From NCBI RefSeq assembly GCF_051014685.1, contig NC_135058.1, positions 13,208,811-13,272,810 of the forward strand: a DNA stretch of 64,000 bases. The letters are read 5' to 3'. Both the position numbers and the translations under genes were made by a program. The notes under the pieces are model-generated. The model searched no databases. It had not been told where the DNA came from and saw only the letters and a list, made by a program, of their open reading frames with translations. Below, piece after piece: positions 23,499-35,581 of this stretch; the first letter of the stretch is position 1; every line of letters begins with the position of its first letter. Origin of the DNA: Ptiloglossa arizonensis. Taxonomy: Eukaryota > Arthropoda > Insecta > Hymenoptera > Colletidae.

Positions 23499-24004
23499 TG
23501 GTTCGACTCGGCCGTCGGCCAACCGGTTGCATCGAACGTAGGGGGAGAAGGTGAGATAGGAAATTGTGACGTCAGCGTGGAAAGATTAGGAACAACTATT
23601 GCCCGGATACAATGAATGAACAGATAGGACTGGTAGATCGGTATCGGAGCCACCAGCGTGATATTAATTCCAACAGCGCGTACCATAATACGCGCCGCGT
23701 ATAACGCAATATCCGATGATTACGGATCGTTTTTACACGTTGATTTCAACGCGGCCGCGGTATTACGAAATTCCACCGGTTAATTATCGCGCATCGTACG
23801 CCAACGAAAGAAAGCCGTAACCACGCAGCGTCGTTACCCGCACGAGAAAACGAACGATTCGAACAATCGAATCTCGGTTAGTTTACAAATTTATTACACG
23901 CGATACCGGGACAAGAGGTAGTAACCTATACAAGGCGAATCGGGGCGAATTCATCTATCCGCCGCGAACCTTACGATAAGACGCGATAATGTTTACATTT
24001 GTAG
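23499..24004. other. No gene seen
   Basis: Nothing recognised. Confidence 0.45.
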
Positions 24005-24100
24005 CCTATAAAATTTAATTAGCCAATTACTGCTATTTAATTAATCGCCGGGTATCCATCTTTCCGCTCCGCGTGGATCCTGATTATATTAATTACGCGA
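24005..24100. promoter_or_regulatory. Cluster of homeodomain-type TAAT cores
   Basis: Within 95 bases there are tttaatta, ccaattac, tatttaattaatcg and tattaattacg. All carry the TAAT/ATTA core of homeodomain sites, in an AT-rich island amid CG-rich DNA. Regulatory function is inferred only from motif density. Confidence 0.35.
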
Positions 24101-25297
24101 GTCTCGGACGCCGTTCCACCCGTTATGCACATTCCGCTGATTTTCATCGCGTGCGTTCACGCTGAACTTTCGGCGCGGGCGGGAATTGTTAACCGAGGGG
24201 CGTTTAGCGCGAAGAGAACAATTCGACGCGGGATAGCGTTGCGCGAACGAACGAGCGATGGATCTCGAACCGAGTTCGGATACAGCGGTACCGAACCCTC
24301 CATTTTTAACCATCTTCGAGTATTATGTTCAAAGATGTTTCAATTTTTATACAAAACCAATTTGAATATTTACAAGATCGTCGAGCTCGAACGGCTCGTG
24401 CATCAACGTATGCCGATGCGGAAAACATTTATCAAACTTTTCTCGACACTGCTAACGGTGAAAGGGTTGCGCGAATAAATAAACCGTGTATCTCGACTCG
24501 AGTCGGGATCCAGCGATCCTCAACGATTTTTCTCCCTCCTGAAGTATCGCGCGAGATAGTCCGTTTGCATTGTTTGTAAACGTTGCCGAACACGTGGAAA
24601 AAGACTCGCGATAGTCGAAAGGTAGAAAGTCGAAAGCCTCGAGTGGGACACGGTGCGCGATGTGTTCGCGGACAGAGGTGTTCCAGGTATCCGAATGTCT
24701 TCGTTACTTTTCTAAACGGAATCGCGATACAAGTGACGTTACAGCTTCGCGAGCGCTGTCAACAACGAACTTATCGATCGAGGGTGTACGAGGTAATTTA
24801 ACGATCAATACGAGGCAACTTTCAAACGAGTACGCGGATTAATAAAAGAAAGAAATACTTGCGTCGAAGGCGACCGATATTTTTTTTCGTGTTTCAACAC
24901 AGATCCAGTATCGGCCCGATTAGAACAGACAGTTGCTTTGGCATTTTCAACCGGAGCACCGGGTAAAAGTACACGATTCCGTTTTGAAAAAACGATGGCG
25001 ACCTCGATGTATTCGAAACGCGACCACTTGGAGAGAGGTTACGTTACCTCCACGTTCGACATGTTTTTTTCGAGCATTCGTCGATATCGCTAACAATTTG
25101 AATAGCGTCTGCTGATGAAAAGTCGGGGCACGTAACTCGATTCGTCAAATTCTCGTACCTGTAAATTGAAAAAACGATTAACGTCGTTCGTAATGCGTAT
25201 TTTGTTGCAAAGTATTCTCAACCCTTTCGGTGTTCGGTACTTTCGACGAGTGTGTCGCGGACGCGAGCGGAATGCTATACCATTTGCGCCTCAGGGA
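24101..25297. other. No gene seen
   Basis: Nothing recognised beyond short chance frames. Confidence 0.5.
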
Positions 25298-25505
25298 TGA
25301 GTACTTTACTATACTTTACAAGTACCAACATTACTTTACTTTATTTCACTTTACAAGTACCTACATTACTTTACTTTACGAGTACCTACGCTAGTTTACT
25401 TCTCGTTACAAATACCCACATTGCTTTACTTTACTTCGTTCTACAGGTACCTACACCGGTTCACTTCTCATCGCGAGCACCTACGTTACTTTGCTTCGCA
25501 TTATT
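25298..25505. repeat. Minisatellite, TACTTTAC...AAGTACCTACA unit
   Basis: Six or so copies of a unit of about 27-37 bases alternating a pyrimidine-rich ttactttactt part with a (c)aagtacctacatt part. The tac/tactt words themselves form a finer period. Later copies (25390-25505) are more diverged. Confidence 0.8.
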
Positions 25506-26095
25506 TCCGTTTACACTCGTGTAGGTTGTTTTGCGTAGACACGTTCACAGCCCTCGCAAGAACCGTTCCGTTAAACGCGTACACGCGCGCACCAATTACT
25601 ATCGGACGCGTGTACGCGCTCGTAGCATCGAGAGACAATATTTTAGCCCGTGTTTGGCATCGCTCGTACGATATATTCCTAGAGGATCGTCCGGAGAGTA
25701 TCACGTATCGCGAAATCGTCCGTAAAAATCCTCGTTGGACGCTGGTCCCCGATCCGCGTGATTCGAACGCCGCGAGGAATCCAATCGAAGCGGACGCAAA
25801 GCGATCTCGCCTCTCGCGTCGAGAATCGGGAGGAACGCCTTTAGGGGTGAGAACCGCGCGCGGAATTTTCGACGAGCGCTCGTTAAAGCGGATCGAAGGG
25901 ACGGATCGACGTCCGCGATCCCACGACTAATGACGTCCCCGTGTAAGCCGCGGATTGGACGCGTCACCTCGGCTCTATGCGCGTAGGTACGCGCCGCGTA
26001 GCCGGACGGTTCGAGGTTGGAACAATGCGCGCCGGTTCGGTCGAGTGTGCACGCGGCGCGAACAGTCGGTGTGAATCCACACGAGGCTGACTGCC
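25506..26095. other. No gene seen
   Basis: Open frames on both strands overlap here (up to about 170 codons) with Arg/Ser-rich translation and no domain. Confidence 0.5.
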
Positions 26096-26175
26096 GCGGT
26101 GCCAACGTGCGTGGGCTGACAGCCTGACAAGCTGACAGCAACCCGGACCCCGACCACCCGACACCTCACTGTCAG
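26096..26175. promoter_or_regulatory. Cluster of TGACAG motifs
   Basis: gctgacag, cctgacaag, ctgacag and, on the other strand, actgtcag lie within about 80 bases. TGACAG is the core of TALE homeodomain (Homothorax/Meis type) sites. Composition is also unlike the surrounding tcg-rich DNA. Function is a guess from motif density. Confidence 0.25.
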
Positions 26176-27785
26176 ACGGACCTGGACTCTCCCGTAACTC
26201 CTTTGCTCTCGTCTCTTGTCTCCTGCCTTACTCCCTTCTTCTTCCCTTTCGGTGTCCTCCGCGTCCCCGCGTCCCCACGCTCTTTCCGTGATCCTCACGG
26301 TCGATCCTCTCGTTCGTTTCTCCGCTCGCGCGGATCTCGATCGTGCACGTCGAAATTTGGAGGAACGGCCACGAGACACCCCGAGCTCGAAGGTAGTTAG
26401 ACCCTTCCGAGAATCGGACCCCTACCTACCTACCTACCTCTATCGCGATAGAAATAATTGGACGTATCGTCGCGAGCTGCGCGTCTTCATTTGCCTCGTG
26501 GATTTCGGATCGTCATATTTTTCGCACGGACGGGATCCACTACGGTATCTTCCGTGTGTACCTTCCTTTATCTCGTTGATCTTCGTTTTCGTTTACCTCG
26601 TGACCTACGATCGTTATATTTTTCTCGTAGAAGAAACAAAGTGCGATAACCGTTCGAAGGCAAACACGATCGATTTCGGAACGCGTCGAAGCACCTACTC
26701 GGAACTTCCCTCGTTCCACTTGTTACCATTCCGTTCGACGATTCCTCGAGATCGCCAACTCGAGCGAAACGTCGCGTAAAAATACCGTATTCGCGGATTA
26801 CCCAACAACTGCCACTGACAAACGACAAATCCGTGTTGACAGGGAAAGCGCAATTTACTCGCGGTACGGTCATCCATCTTGAATCGATCCGCAGATATAT
26901 CTGTCCGAACCGGAGAACCAAACACGCCGTGTGACCACGATAAATGCATGTATACTTTCGAGAATCCAATTGGACCGATGCACGACCTAGTAAATCTCAC
27001 GTTCTCGTGACGAGCTCGCGAGTTATCTCCTTACGAAACTCGAATCTTTCGTGCGCCGTTGGACTCACCTTAGCCAATTATCACACGTTGTAACGGTAAT
27101 GAGAACTAGACCACAGTTGGCGATATTTAATACGTTCGACGTCGGAAAACTAGACCCGGACTAGGTGTCACCGTAGTCTTGAATAATTGCGCAACACTCG
27201 TAGCCATTTTCGAGCGTTTTCGATACGACCACCTCTTGTGCACCGGATCCCGTGCGTGTGGACGTGTGTGGGTAAATCCGTGTTGTGTGCGATCGATCGA
27301 GAGCCGTATGGAAGTGCAGGAGCGTGACTTAACGCCGCTTGTATCGCCGAGCGTTGGTAATGTTTCCGAGCTTGTTTCTCGAGTTGTTGCTTCTGTGCTG
27401 ACGAGCTACATCGAGTTTTCGTTCATTGCTGGACTATTTACGAGTCCTAGGGAGCTATTAATTGTCGATTTGTACGCAAATTCGTAAGAAGAAATCGATC
27501 GGTTTATTAACCGTAACCCGATCGAGCAGAAATTCTTATACACGCGCACTGATTTTCATTTCGGTTCCGATTAAGATTCAATCGTGGGCGTATAGATATC
27601 GGGGTTACGGAAATGGAATAAAAGTAAGTGTAGCGACGCGACACTTTGCTCGGGAAGAACGAAGGGTAGCCTAGATCGAGAAGAACAAAGGAGAAATGAA
27701 GGAAGAAGGAGTTATAAACAAATAAGTACAGATATATTGGCACGATTAAAATAAGTGACACGAACAAAAACAGAACAAAAAGAAG
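26176..27785. other. No gene seen; short CCTA repeat
   Basis: cctacctacctacctacc lies at 26421-26438. 26200-26300 is C/T-rich. No gene recognised. Confidence 0.5.
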
Positions 27786-27866
27786 CAGTGGTCAGAGGAG
27801 GTCAGCACTGGTCAGCAGTGGTCAGAAGTGGTCAGAAGTGGTCAGAAGTGGTCAGAAGTGGTCAGC
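27786..27866 (+). repeat. 10-bp tandem repeat (gtggtcagaa)
   Basis: Eight units of exactly ten bases, each with ggtcag, spanning about 80 bases. Four central units are identical (gtggtcagaa), and outer ones vary to gaggtcagca or actggtcagc. The ten-base period keeps every ggtcag on the same face of the DNA helix. Confidence 0.9.
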
Positions 27867-28384
27867 ATCTCTGGGTGTGATCTGCTATTTCCCTATCGAC
27901 CTAGGATATCGTTTTCCCACCGTTTGAATTTTCCCTTCTTGTTCCAACGATCCGTCTGATTTCGACGTACCTCGTCCTCGCAAGAATCGGTCTCCGCGTT
28001 GAAAAAAAATCTTTTTGAAAAACGATTCTCTCGGTGACGGTAGATGAGCGGCCTCGCGATCAACGTGCGAGATAACGCCTCAATTATACTCCTAGCGTTG
28101 TTTTTCGCCCCGCATCTGATAACAGCTGGAAAATGAGATGCACTCCCCTAATGTTACACGCTACGATGTGTCTCGCGGAAAATCCTTTATTATCCAGGCA
28201 ACGTTCAACGCGATAGATACGCCCCGTAACATCAATTCACGCAGTCCCAGCGCGCGGCAACGAGCAACCACTTTGCGATTAAATTTTCTTTCAACAGTTT
28301 CCGGAGGAGAGCACGAGGCGGAACAGGTCGACGCGATTCGTGGAACACGGTCGCGCGGGTGCATTTGTTATCGCGTTCGCCGCT
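27867..28384. other. No gene seen
   Basis: Nothing recognised. Confidence 0.5.
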
Positions 28385-28399
28385 AGAGAGAGAGAGAGA

Positions 28400-28441
<42 letters not shown>
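28385..28441. repeat. Long GA microsatellite
   Basis: About 28 GA steps with two short interruptions (gaaagagaaag). The last 35 bases are pure. Confidence 0.95.
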
Positions 28442-28443
<2 letters not shown>

Positions 28444-28491
28444 CTTCCGTGGAATCGCGTCGTCGTAGACGCTTTTTCCGCGAGCCGTTCA

Positions 28492-28563
28492 GAAAATGGA
28501 AAAAAGGAAAAATGAAGAAAGAAGAGAGAAAAAAGAAAAAGAAAAAGAAAAAGAAAACAAAAA
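28492..28563. repeat. Polypurine A/G tract
   Basis: Seventy bases of almost only A and G, including five aaagaaaa-type hexamers. Together with the GA microsatellite it makes a 180-base strongly purine-biased plus strand. Confidence 0.9.
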
Positions 28564-29762
28564 GAATACACCGCCTCCAGTCGGCACGGTCACGGTGCTC
28601 ACCGGAGGTAAATTCCAACGTGGCCTCCCCGTTCCTCCCTCGAGTAGATTTTCCCTCGGCCAGGAAGTACGAATCCCGAACAACCATTCGTCGTTCCGAT
28701 GAAATTTATCACTGACCGCGGGACGTGTCTCGCCGCGAGAGGCATACCTGCCGACGACAACAACAAATAGGTACTTAGGCCCAATGGGATGTTCGGACGG
28801 AGAACAAGCGTGGATTCTACCGGTTTTTAATAATTGTACCTCGAGTCCTTTAGAATCTCCGTGGCTTATCTGCCGCGAAACATTGGAAAGCCAGTCGACG
28901 AGCCAACCGAGTGGATAATTCCAGCGTATCTCCTGTTCGCGACGCGGTCCTGACGCGTCCTACAGAACGCGCGGCGGGATCAACGACGCGGCGCGTTAAC
29001 GCGTTTCGTGGTCCGTCGATGCACACCGGATTCCATCGATTCCTTAACGCCGACGACACGGACGGACCATTAAAAACGAGTGTCGCCGGGTATTATGAAT
29101 TCCTTTCGACGCATCGCGCGCGTAAACTCCTCGTAAATACTTCTCTTTACAGCCGTGTGCCGCGTCCACGCGATCGAACGTTGATCATAAACCGCGATCC
29201 TTAATAAACGTTGCCGGACGCTTTCAACGCGGCGACGAATTTCGTCGGACGTGAGCGCGAGCTTTTTTTGCCAACGGGTACGGAACGAGTAAGAGTATCC
29301 TTGCGACTATGTAGCGGTAATAATTTACTTACCGACATCGCGCAGGTAACTAGGTTCCACAGGCTAAGGACGTCTCTCGTTTTACGACGTGTCAACGCGA
29401 GGTGATACAAGAGGTGACAGCGTTTTTCAAGTTGTACAAAAAAAAATAGATACTATACGCTTTATTTTGAAAGTGTAAAGTGTCTAGCGTTTCGCTGTTT
29501 ATTTACTTTTCTTCAACCAGAATAAAAAAACATTTGAACGCACATATCGCACCTTGGTGTCGTATTATCGACCGATCTGTTGCGTTTACGTCACTGGAAA
29601 AAGTATTAAAAAATGTATGAAATTCCTCATCAGCCTCGATCGTGAGATCTACGTTGATCCTACAGTTCTTTCTCGTTCCGTGCAAAGACTCCCAGCCGTT
29701 CGTCGACGAAAAATAAATAACGCTAAAATAATACAGAGAAACATCGCCCGTCGTTCCCTACG
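28564..29762. other. No gene seen
   Basis: Nothing recognised. Confidence 0.5.
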
Positions 29763-29791
29763 AGACAAAAAAGAAAAAAAAAAAAGAAAAA
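29763..29791. repeat. A-rich tract
   Basis: Poly-A with single G interruptions. Confidence 0.85.
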
Positions 29792-32139
29792 AGAATCTCG
29801 ATCTCCTTCGAAACGAGGAAACAGGTAGAAAGTAACTAGAATTCCGTTCGGTTGGTAAAGTCGATTTGCCGAATCTCGCGATCTGGGAACGAATCGGTCC
29901 CCCTCCGATGTATCATAGCGGTGTTCTCGGTGATCGCGGTTTCGGGCCCCCCGGCCGCAGTAAATTCCGCGCGACATAATAGCGCGACAGCTGCGTGACG
30001 GAGATTTACGCAGGTTACCTCGGCTCTCCGGGGCCTCTCTCGCGGAGGGTAGGTACGTATACCAAATTGGGAGCAATCGTACGTCTCATTAAGTATCGAA
30101 CGGTTCGCTCGGTCCCGGGGCAGAGACAATTACCGCGTGAGCGACAGCAGCCTCGAGATAATCGGCCGGATAGAAGAGAAACGCGGACGTATATTTCACG
30201 TGGCCGTGGGTTTCTTCGATCCGTTCGTTTCCATCCGCGAGCCGGCGGGGTTCTGCGGCGGTGTCTTACAATTCACGACAACGTCACCGGCGCAGATAAC
30301 ATCGAGCCAGCGCGCAACAATGCACCGGTGCCGATGCATACGACGCCGGAGAGCCGGTAAATGTTTCGTCCGCGCCGGATCATCCGGCTACGGAGAACTA
30401 CCCGGGGCTCTTCGTATGTTCCGTGTCGTTAACCAACCGAGAGTGCTCGCCTCGGCTCGATACCGTAATGTAACTCCCGATCACACGGCCGCATTATCTT
30501 TCTACAAATTAATGTAACAGGCCCGGATCGACAATCGACCGAGTTACGTCGCGACGCGGACAAAGGGAACGGTCGTTCGTCGATGATATTATTCCTGTAT
30601 CGTGTCTTCATTTTCCGGATAAGAATCGAGAAATAGTTCATGGTCGAGCGACTTTGAATCTTTCTACCTGCGGTCTCGGTGTGGGTGTTCGGAGCGATGT
30701 GGACCGAACCTAACGTGTAACAATGATTGGTTCGTGCACGTGAGAGTGTATCGTTTCGCGATATCGAGTGGCTGGTGAATAATGGAAGGTAAGTTCGATG
30801 TACCGTATCCAACGATTTTATTATTTTAATCATTCCGGGTCCCGTGATCAAAGTTAACGAATTTGTGTCAAATCTACGTTAAAGAGGATCGAAGTTGACT
30901 CAAGACGATGGTTAGTTTGCACTCTTGAGATTGTAATTTTATAAAATAGTAAATATATCGAACGATGTTTCGAGTGTATTTCAACCCTTCCGTGCCGATA
31001 AATGGTGAATAGATTTGTATTTAATCTGTGCGCGTACAAGGCGGACTCTGAGCGATCGGTTAAAGTGGACCGAAACTAATCTACAATAATAGCGTTTGGA
31101 TACTTTTTGCACGAGTGTACTTTTCTGAAATAAAATAAGTGCTAAATGGAAAATAAATCCAATGCACTGTATCGAACGTCGTATCGCCCGTACTTGAACA
31201 TTTTCAATCACGCGATCCCGTGATAACAGGTCGTTAATAAACTCGCGATAAATCTCTCGAGTTCGTTCAACGCCTATACCGCGATTTCGTATTTTATTTT
31301 AGAAAATCACTTTATCTCGGCCAGCGTTCAAATGCACTCCCATTCTGGGTTAAGTTTCGTAACACCGTGCCGAGACTCGCGTTTACATCACTCCGTATAC
31401 GTACCTTTTATCCGATGTTGCGAAAACGTTGATAGTATTATTATTATAAAGCTACCGATACAATTGTACGATTGAACTTTTACGAGCCTCCCGCGTAAAT
31501 AAATGTACGCTCCGTTCTGCGAAAGAGTCACGAAGTCGTCGAACGCGAAGTATCGTTTCTTCGATGGACCGAAACCTCGAGAACTCGGTACCCTCGTACG
31601 GAGAACGATGTTCGGGATCGATTTATGCGAAAGACGACACGTGCTTCCGTTTAACGAAAAGTTGTAACCGTTCTGCGACGTTGCGCAGTTGTACTCGACG
31701 GGAAGGGACCTCGGTCCTCGGAGGGGAAAGATCCTCTCGGCGACGTTCAACTTTTGCCTTTATCGTTTTCGTTTCTCTCGAACGATGCACGAGATACCAG
31801 CGTCACGGTTGAGTAACGCATCCTGTGCAGAATTCGACCCAAATTATATAATAATTTAACAACGTTCCGTAGTTCACGTGTGTCGTGTAATTCCAATTAA
31901 AAAAATAAGTACAAGACGATAGTTGGTAACGTCGAGGATCGGCACGTAGCCGGTACGCGGCGCGGGCACGGTGTCTTCGTCTCCGTCTCGCTGATACGGA
32001 TTCAGCCGGTGTGACGAAGATCGAAATCGTTCGATCAAATTTACGTTGACGTCGGAAAAATATTACGGGGCTTGTAATCTAAAGAAAGTTTCGATGGCAT
32101 GCTGCCATTGATCTTCGTTAACGCTACGTCCGGGCAATT
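29792..32139. other. No gene seen
   Basis: A strong donor-like AAG|GTAAGT occurs at 30786-30794, two codons after an ATG at 30782, but no acceptor or open frame supports an exon. 30840-31210 is AT-richer. Confidence 0.5.
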
Positions 32140-32340
32140 AAGCGCCTAATGCTTCCCCTACCGAATAAAAAGCCGTGATACTTTCTTCGTATCGCGTGCA
32201 GCGTATAATTAATTCTTATGCCATTAAAGCGCTATCGCGGCCTATCGGGCCGCGGGACATGCCTGGCCCGGGATCGTAATTAAGCATGTAAAGTAATTAT
32301 CATTTTTCTGCCAATGTGAGGTAATAATTATAGTTCTTGC
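32140..32340. promoter_or_regulatory. Candidate conserved non-coding element with homeodomain cores and a hairpin
   Basis: Contains caattaag, tataattaattc, ccattaaag, cgtaattaagc, agtaattatc and ataattatag within 200 bases, i.e. six TAAT/ATTA cores. In its centre cgcggcc (32236-32242) pairs perfectly with ggccgcg (32248-32254) around a five-base loop. Just after it catgc and gcatg flank a ggcccgggatcg segment. The mix of AT-rich cores and a GC hairpin, with no microsatellite content, resembles developmental enhancers of insects. Conservation cannot be tested here. Confidence 0.35.
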
Positions 32341-34856
32341 GTAATCTGCAAAGGCGGACCGACTAGAACGATTCACGACAATGTTCCCGCGCCGGTCCCA
32401 TTGGCGTTACGTTCCGATCGCGTATTATAAACGTTCATTGTACGTGTCTGCTGATTAGCCGGATTGAGAAACGTAGCGAGGCTGAAATTAACGAGTAACG
32501 CTTATCTCGTTAATAGAACGAGCTTGCGCGATCGATCCTTCTGCTCGCTTCGAGATTACACGATCGAGAGACAATACGATTTACTCGCGGATACGCGATC
32601 AACGACCAAGCTGATTCGATTTTTTGCGACTCGGTTCTTTCGTTGGATTTTCTTCTCGGAATGTGAACAATCTTTAGAGTATCTCACGGTTTTAAAGTTC
32701 AAACGGGATAGATTTTTCATCGACGGTGTATCACGGTTCGGTATTTACAAAATATGTATCAACGTTCGAGTAGAAATAGAGATAGGAATTAAAATATTCC
32801 ACTCTTCCGTAATTATCGGTTTTAAGATAAGAACCGAACAGACGACGACGTTAAGATATTGAAACGTCTTTGAATATTAAACGAAGAAGTTTCCATTAAT
32901 TCTGCCTCCGGAGAAAATTTACATATATCGGTCAGCAATCAAAAGTCGATGTTCGAATTTGTCGAGCGATTCGATTTGTAATTCTAATTTCGGAACCAAT
33001 TTAATGCAAGGCTTCCTGCGACGATATTTGGAAGATCAACGATCGCAGGGAAGAGTACGAGCGTCCCAACGAATAATTAACCGAACTAGTCACCGTAGGT
33101 ACAATTTTATTAAATTCGATAACTTTAATTAACTCCTCTCGGGCTTATCTTTCTTTATCCCGACTCGAAATACTGGAAAACATGGCAGAGAACTTGCCGA
33201 CGTTGAAACGGTTACCGTATCGATTCGTAATTATTTCTTTAAATAATTTCGGTTACAGAAAACGTGTCAATCCTCGTTCTCGAATACCGTGCTTGCCTCC
33301 CGACCATAAATCCTCCAAGTATCGTCCTTAATCCCGCACCGAAGCTAATTAAGAACGAGAAAAACACCGATATCGATGGAATATCGTTATCTCGGTCACT
33401 AAACTGTCGAATTTACAATTATAAGTAAGGGTACGCGCGAAACTTGTCGCTCCTTATCGACCGACGATACGCTAAGTATCGAATCGATGCCAATTTACAA
33501 TCTCTGATAGCCAATCGCCGATGCAACTGCGTTCGGGTATCTCGCGAAATCGATTCGCTTATCTCGTGCCCCGATGCAATAACACGAAATGCGTTGTTTA
33601 ATCGTATAACGCCGTTAACTCGTACTCCAGTTTGCACTTATTAACCTCCAATGCGACGACGATGAGAAACGTTCAATCGGGTAGAAAGTGGGATAATTAT
33701 ACTTTCGGTTGTTCCTTATCTTTGTATTCACGGGTGGTTTATAGGTTTGATCACGGCTTGCGTAACTTGCACGTAAAACCTTAATAAACGTTATTCGATA
33801 AACGTTCTTATTTGTAACGAGACTGTTTTCAATATGGAAACCCCTCGACGAAAGTCGTGAAATTGAATCACTGGGAGACCTTTAACGAGGTCCCGATTGA
33901 AGATGGATCAGTTGCCTCGAATATAACGAATAAAATTGTGGGAATGATTTTTCGAGATTCTGGTATCGTTGAATTCCTACTAAAAGTCTTCAGCACACCC
34001 TTTTAAGATCTCCAAGTTCGTAACTGTAAGTGGTCAGGTATTTCAATATCTAAATCGCGTTAGGATGTTGATTATTGGAACTAGTAAACGAACAGGAAGT
34101 TTGGGCGATCGAACTGTTAGGTTTCAAAGCAGAAGAAGATTATTTTCTAGATAATATTCCGCGGATAAAACGGAAGAATAATTTAACTGTCTTCCTCGTT
34201 CTCCGTACTATTTGCTCAAACCTTCCGAGCTGTTGGTTCTCATGTTTTCCTGAACATGGCTACTTCGATGGTAATCTTTTTATGCTCAGCATCGTTTCAG
34301 ACCTGTTTCTCTAGGAATGCTTCGGAATAACCAGGGGTATTATTTTTAGAAACGTATTCTTCCTTATTCTTCGTTTCCGCTTTAGACTTTTACGCAATTT
34401 TTTCGATCATTTCATCGTGGACCGTGTAGCGTCTCGTAAATAACTTCTTCGAACCAACCACTCCGTATCGTGTACAAGAAACATCCGGGGTTGGTAATAC
34501 TCGATCTCTCGGAACGACAACCGTACCCTCGGAGGGTCGAGAATCACAGGACGAAGAGGACCAAGAGTTACCTAGTCAACGCGTAGAATTTTTTGAGAAT
34601 TATTCCTTCCTAGATAAAAACTGATATTTCAGAGAGTACCGATTCCAGAATAACCATTGTAAAGGGGTTCAGTCACGTCACAGGATAAAGAGGACAAAGA
34701 GGAGCCTGTACGACACGTGGACCTTCCTGAAAATGACTCGTAGCTAGAATTATCGCTCGATGGCGTATCGTTGACGTAGAAGGTCACCTAAAGGACGACA
34801 GATCCGAAGGGTACCGATTCGAGAGTGAGTATCGCAAGAGCGTTCGGTCTCGGCGG
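32341..34856. other. No gene seen
   Basis: More AT-rich than the first 30 kb, with low repeat content and no recognised gene. Confidence 0.5.
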
Positions 34857-34893
34857 AGGACGAAGAGGACGAAGAGGACGAAGAGGAACGAAG
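34857..34893 (+). repeat. 9-bp tandem repeat (aggacgaag)
   Basis: Three exact copies and a fourth with one inserted base. Confidence 0.9.
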
Positions 34894-35545
34894 CGTCCGG
34901 GGCAGCAGCACGTGGGCTTTCTTCGGGGCGATTCAGCGCGTCTCGTCCCGGCACGAGGCATTGTTCGTCGGACGCGGTACATCAATTCCGCGGCGTTGCA
35001 AGAGCGTTTCCAGCGCGTCCGCGCGCTCGCGTTCCCTCGCGCTGGCTCGCTCGCTCGTTCGAGCTCGCGCCTGCCCACGCGATGCTGTCCCGGCGTCTCT
35101 CGCAGCGCGAGCTGCAAATGTTTCTCGGGCTGTTATAGATACTTACATAAAGAGGGAATGATGTATGCCCCTCGATGGGTAATATAATGTAGGCGGCTAA
35201 CGAGAAAGGGCTCGGCGCTGGCTGGCAGCCCGCGCAAAAAGGGTGGATCCGTAAATTCGCAGCCTTCAACTAAATCAGCGCGAGTAACGACGCCCGTCGT
35301 CGCCCTCGCCCGACATCGTTCGCGCTAGCACAGGCCTAGCTGGTCAGCGCGCCGCGCGGATCGCCGGAAGGCGCGCCGGATGCCCGAGACAGCTCGTGAA
35401 AAAGATCGTCGCCGTGCTCGGAGATGGAACTCGTAGGTAAGGGCAAACTTAAGGGCCCCGACGCCTCCCTCCAACCGTTCACCCCGAAGAAATCGGAAAA
35501 ATGAGGGGTCGAGGCGTCTTTGTGCACCGACGACGGATCCACGGG
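34894..35545. other. No gene seen; CG-rich
   Basis: Several ctcg/gctcg runs at 35035-35065. Overlapping open frames without domain. Confidence 0.5.
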
Positions 35546-35581
35546 ACCGAGCTCACCGAGCTCACCGAGCTCACCGAGCTC
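35546..35581 (+). repeat. 9-bp tandem repeat (accgagctc)
   Basis: Four exact copies. Each unit contains a GAGCTC palindrome. In one frame it encodes a repeated Thr-Glu-Leu, which is probably incidental. Confidence 0.95.

Noticed and set aside
30782..30794. ATG followed two codons later by a perfect AAG|GTAAGT donor
   Set aside because: Tempting as a first coding exon, but no promoter, no acceptor and no downstream exon could be identified.
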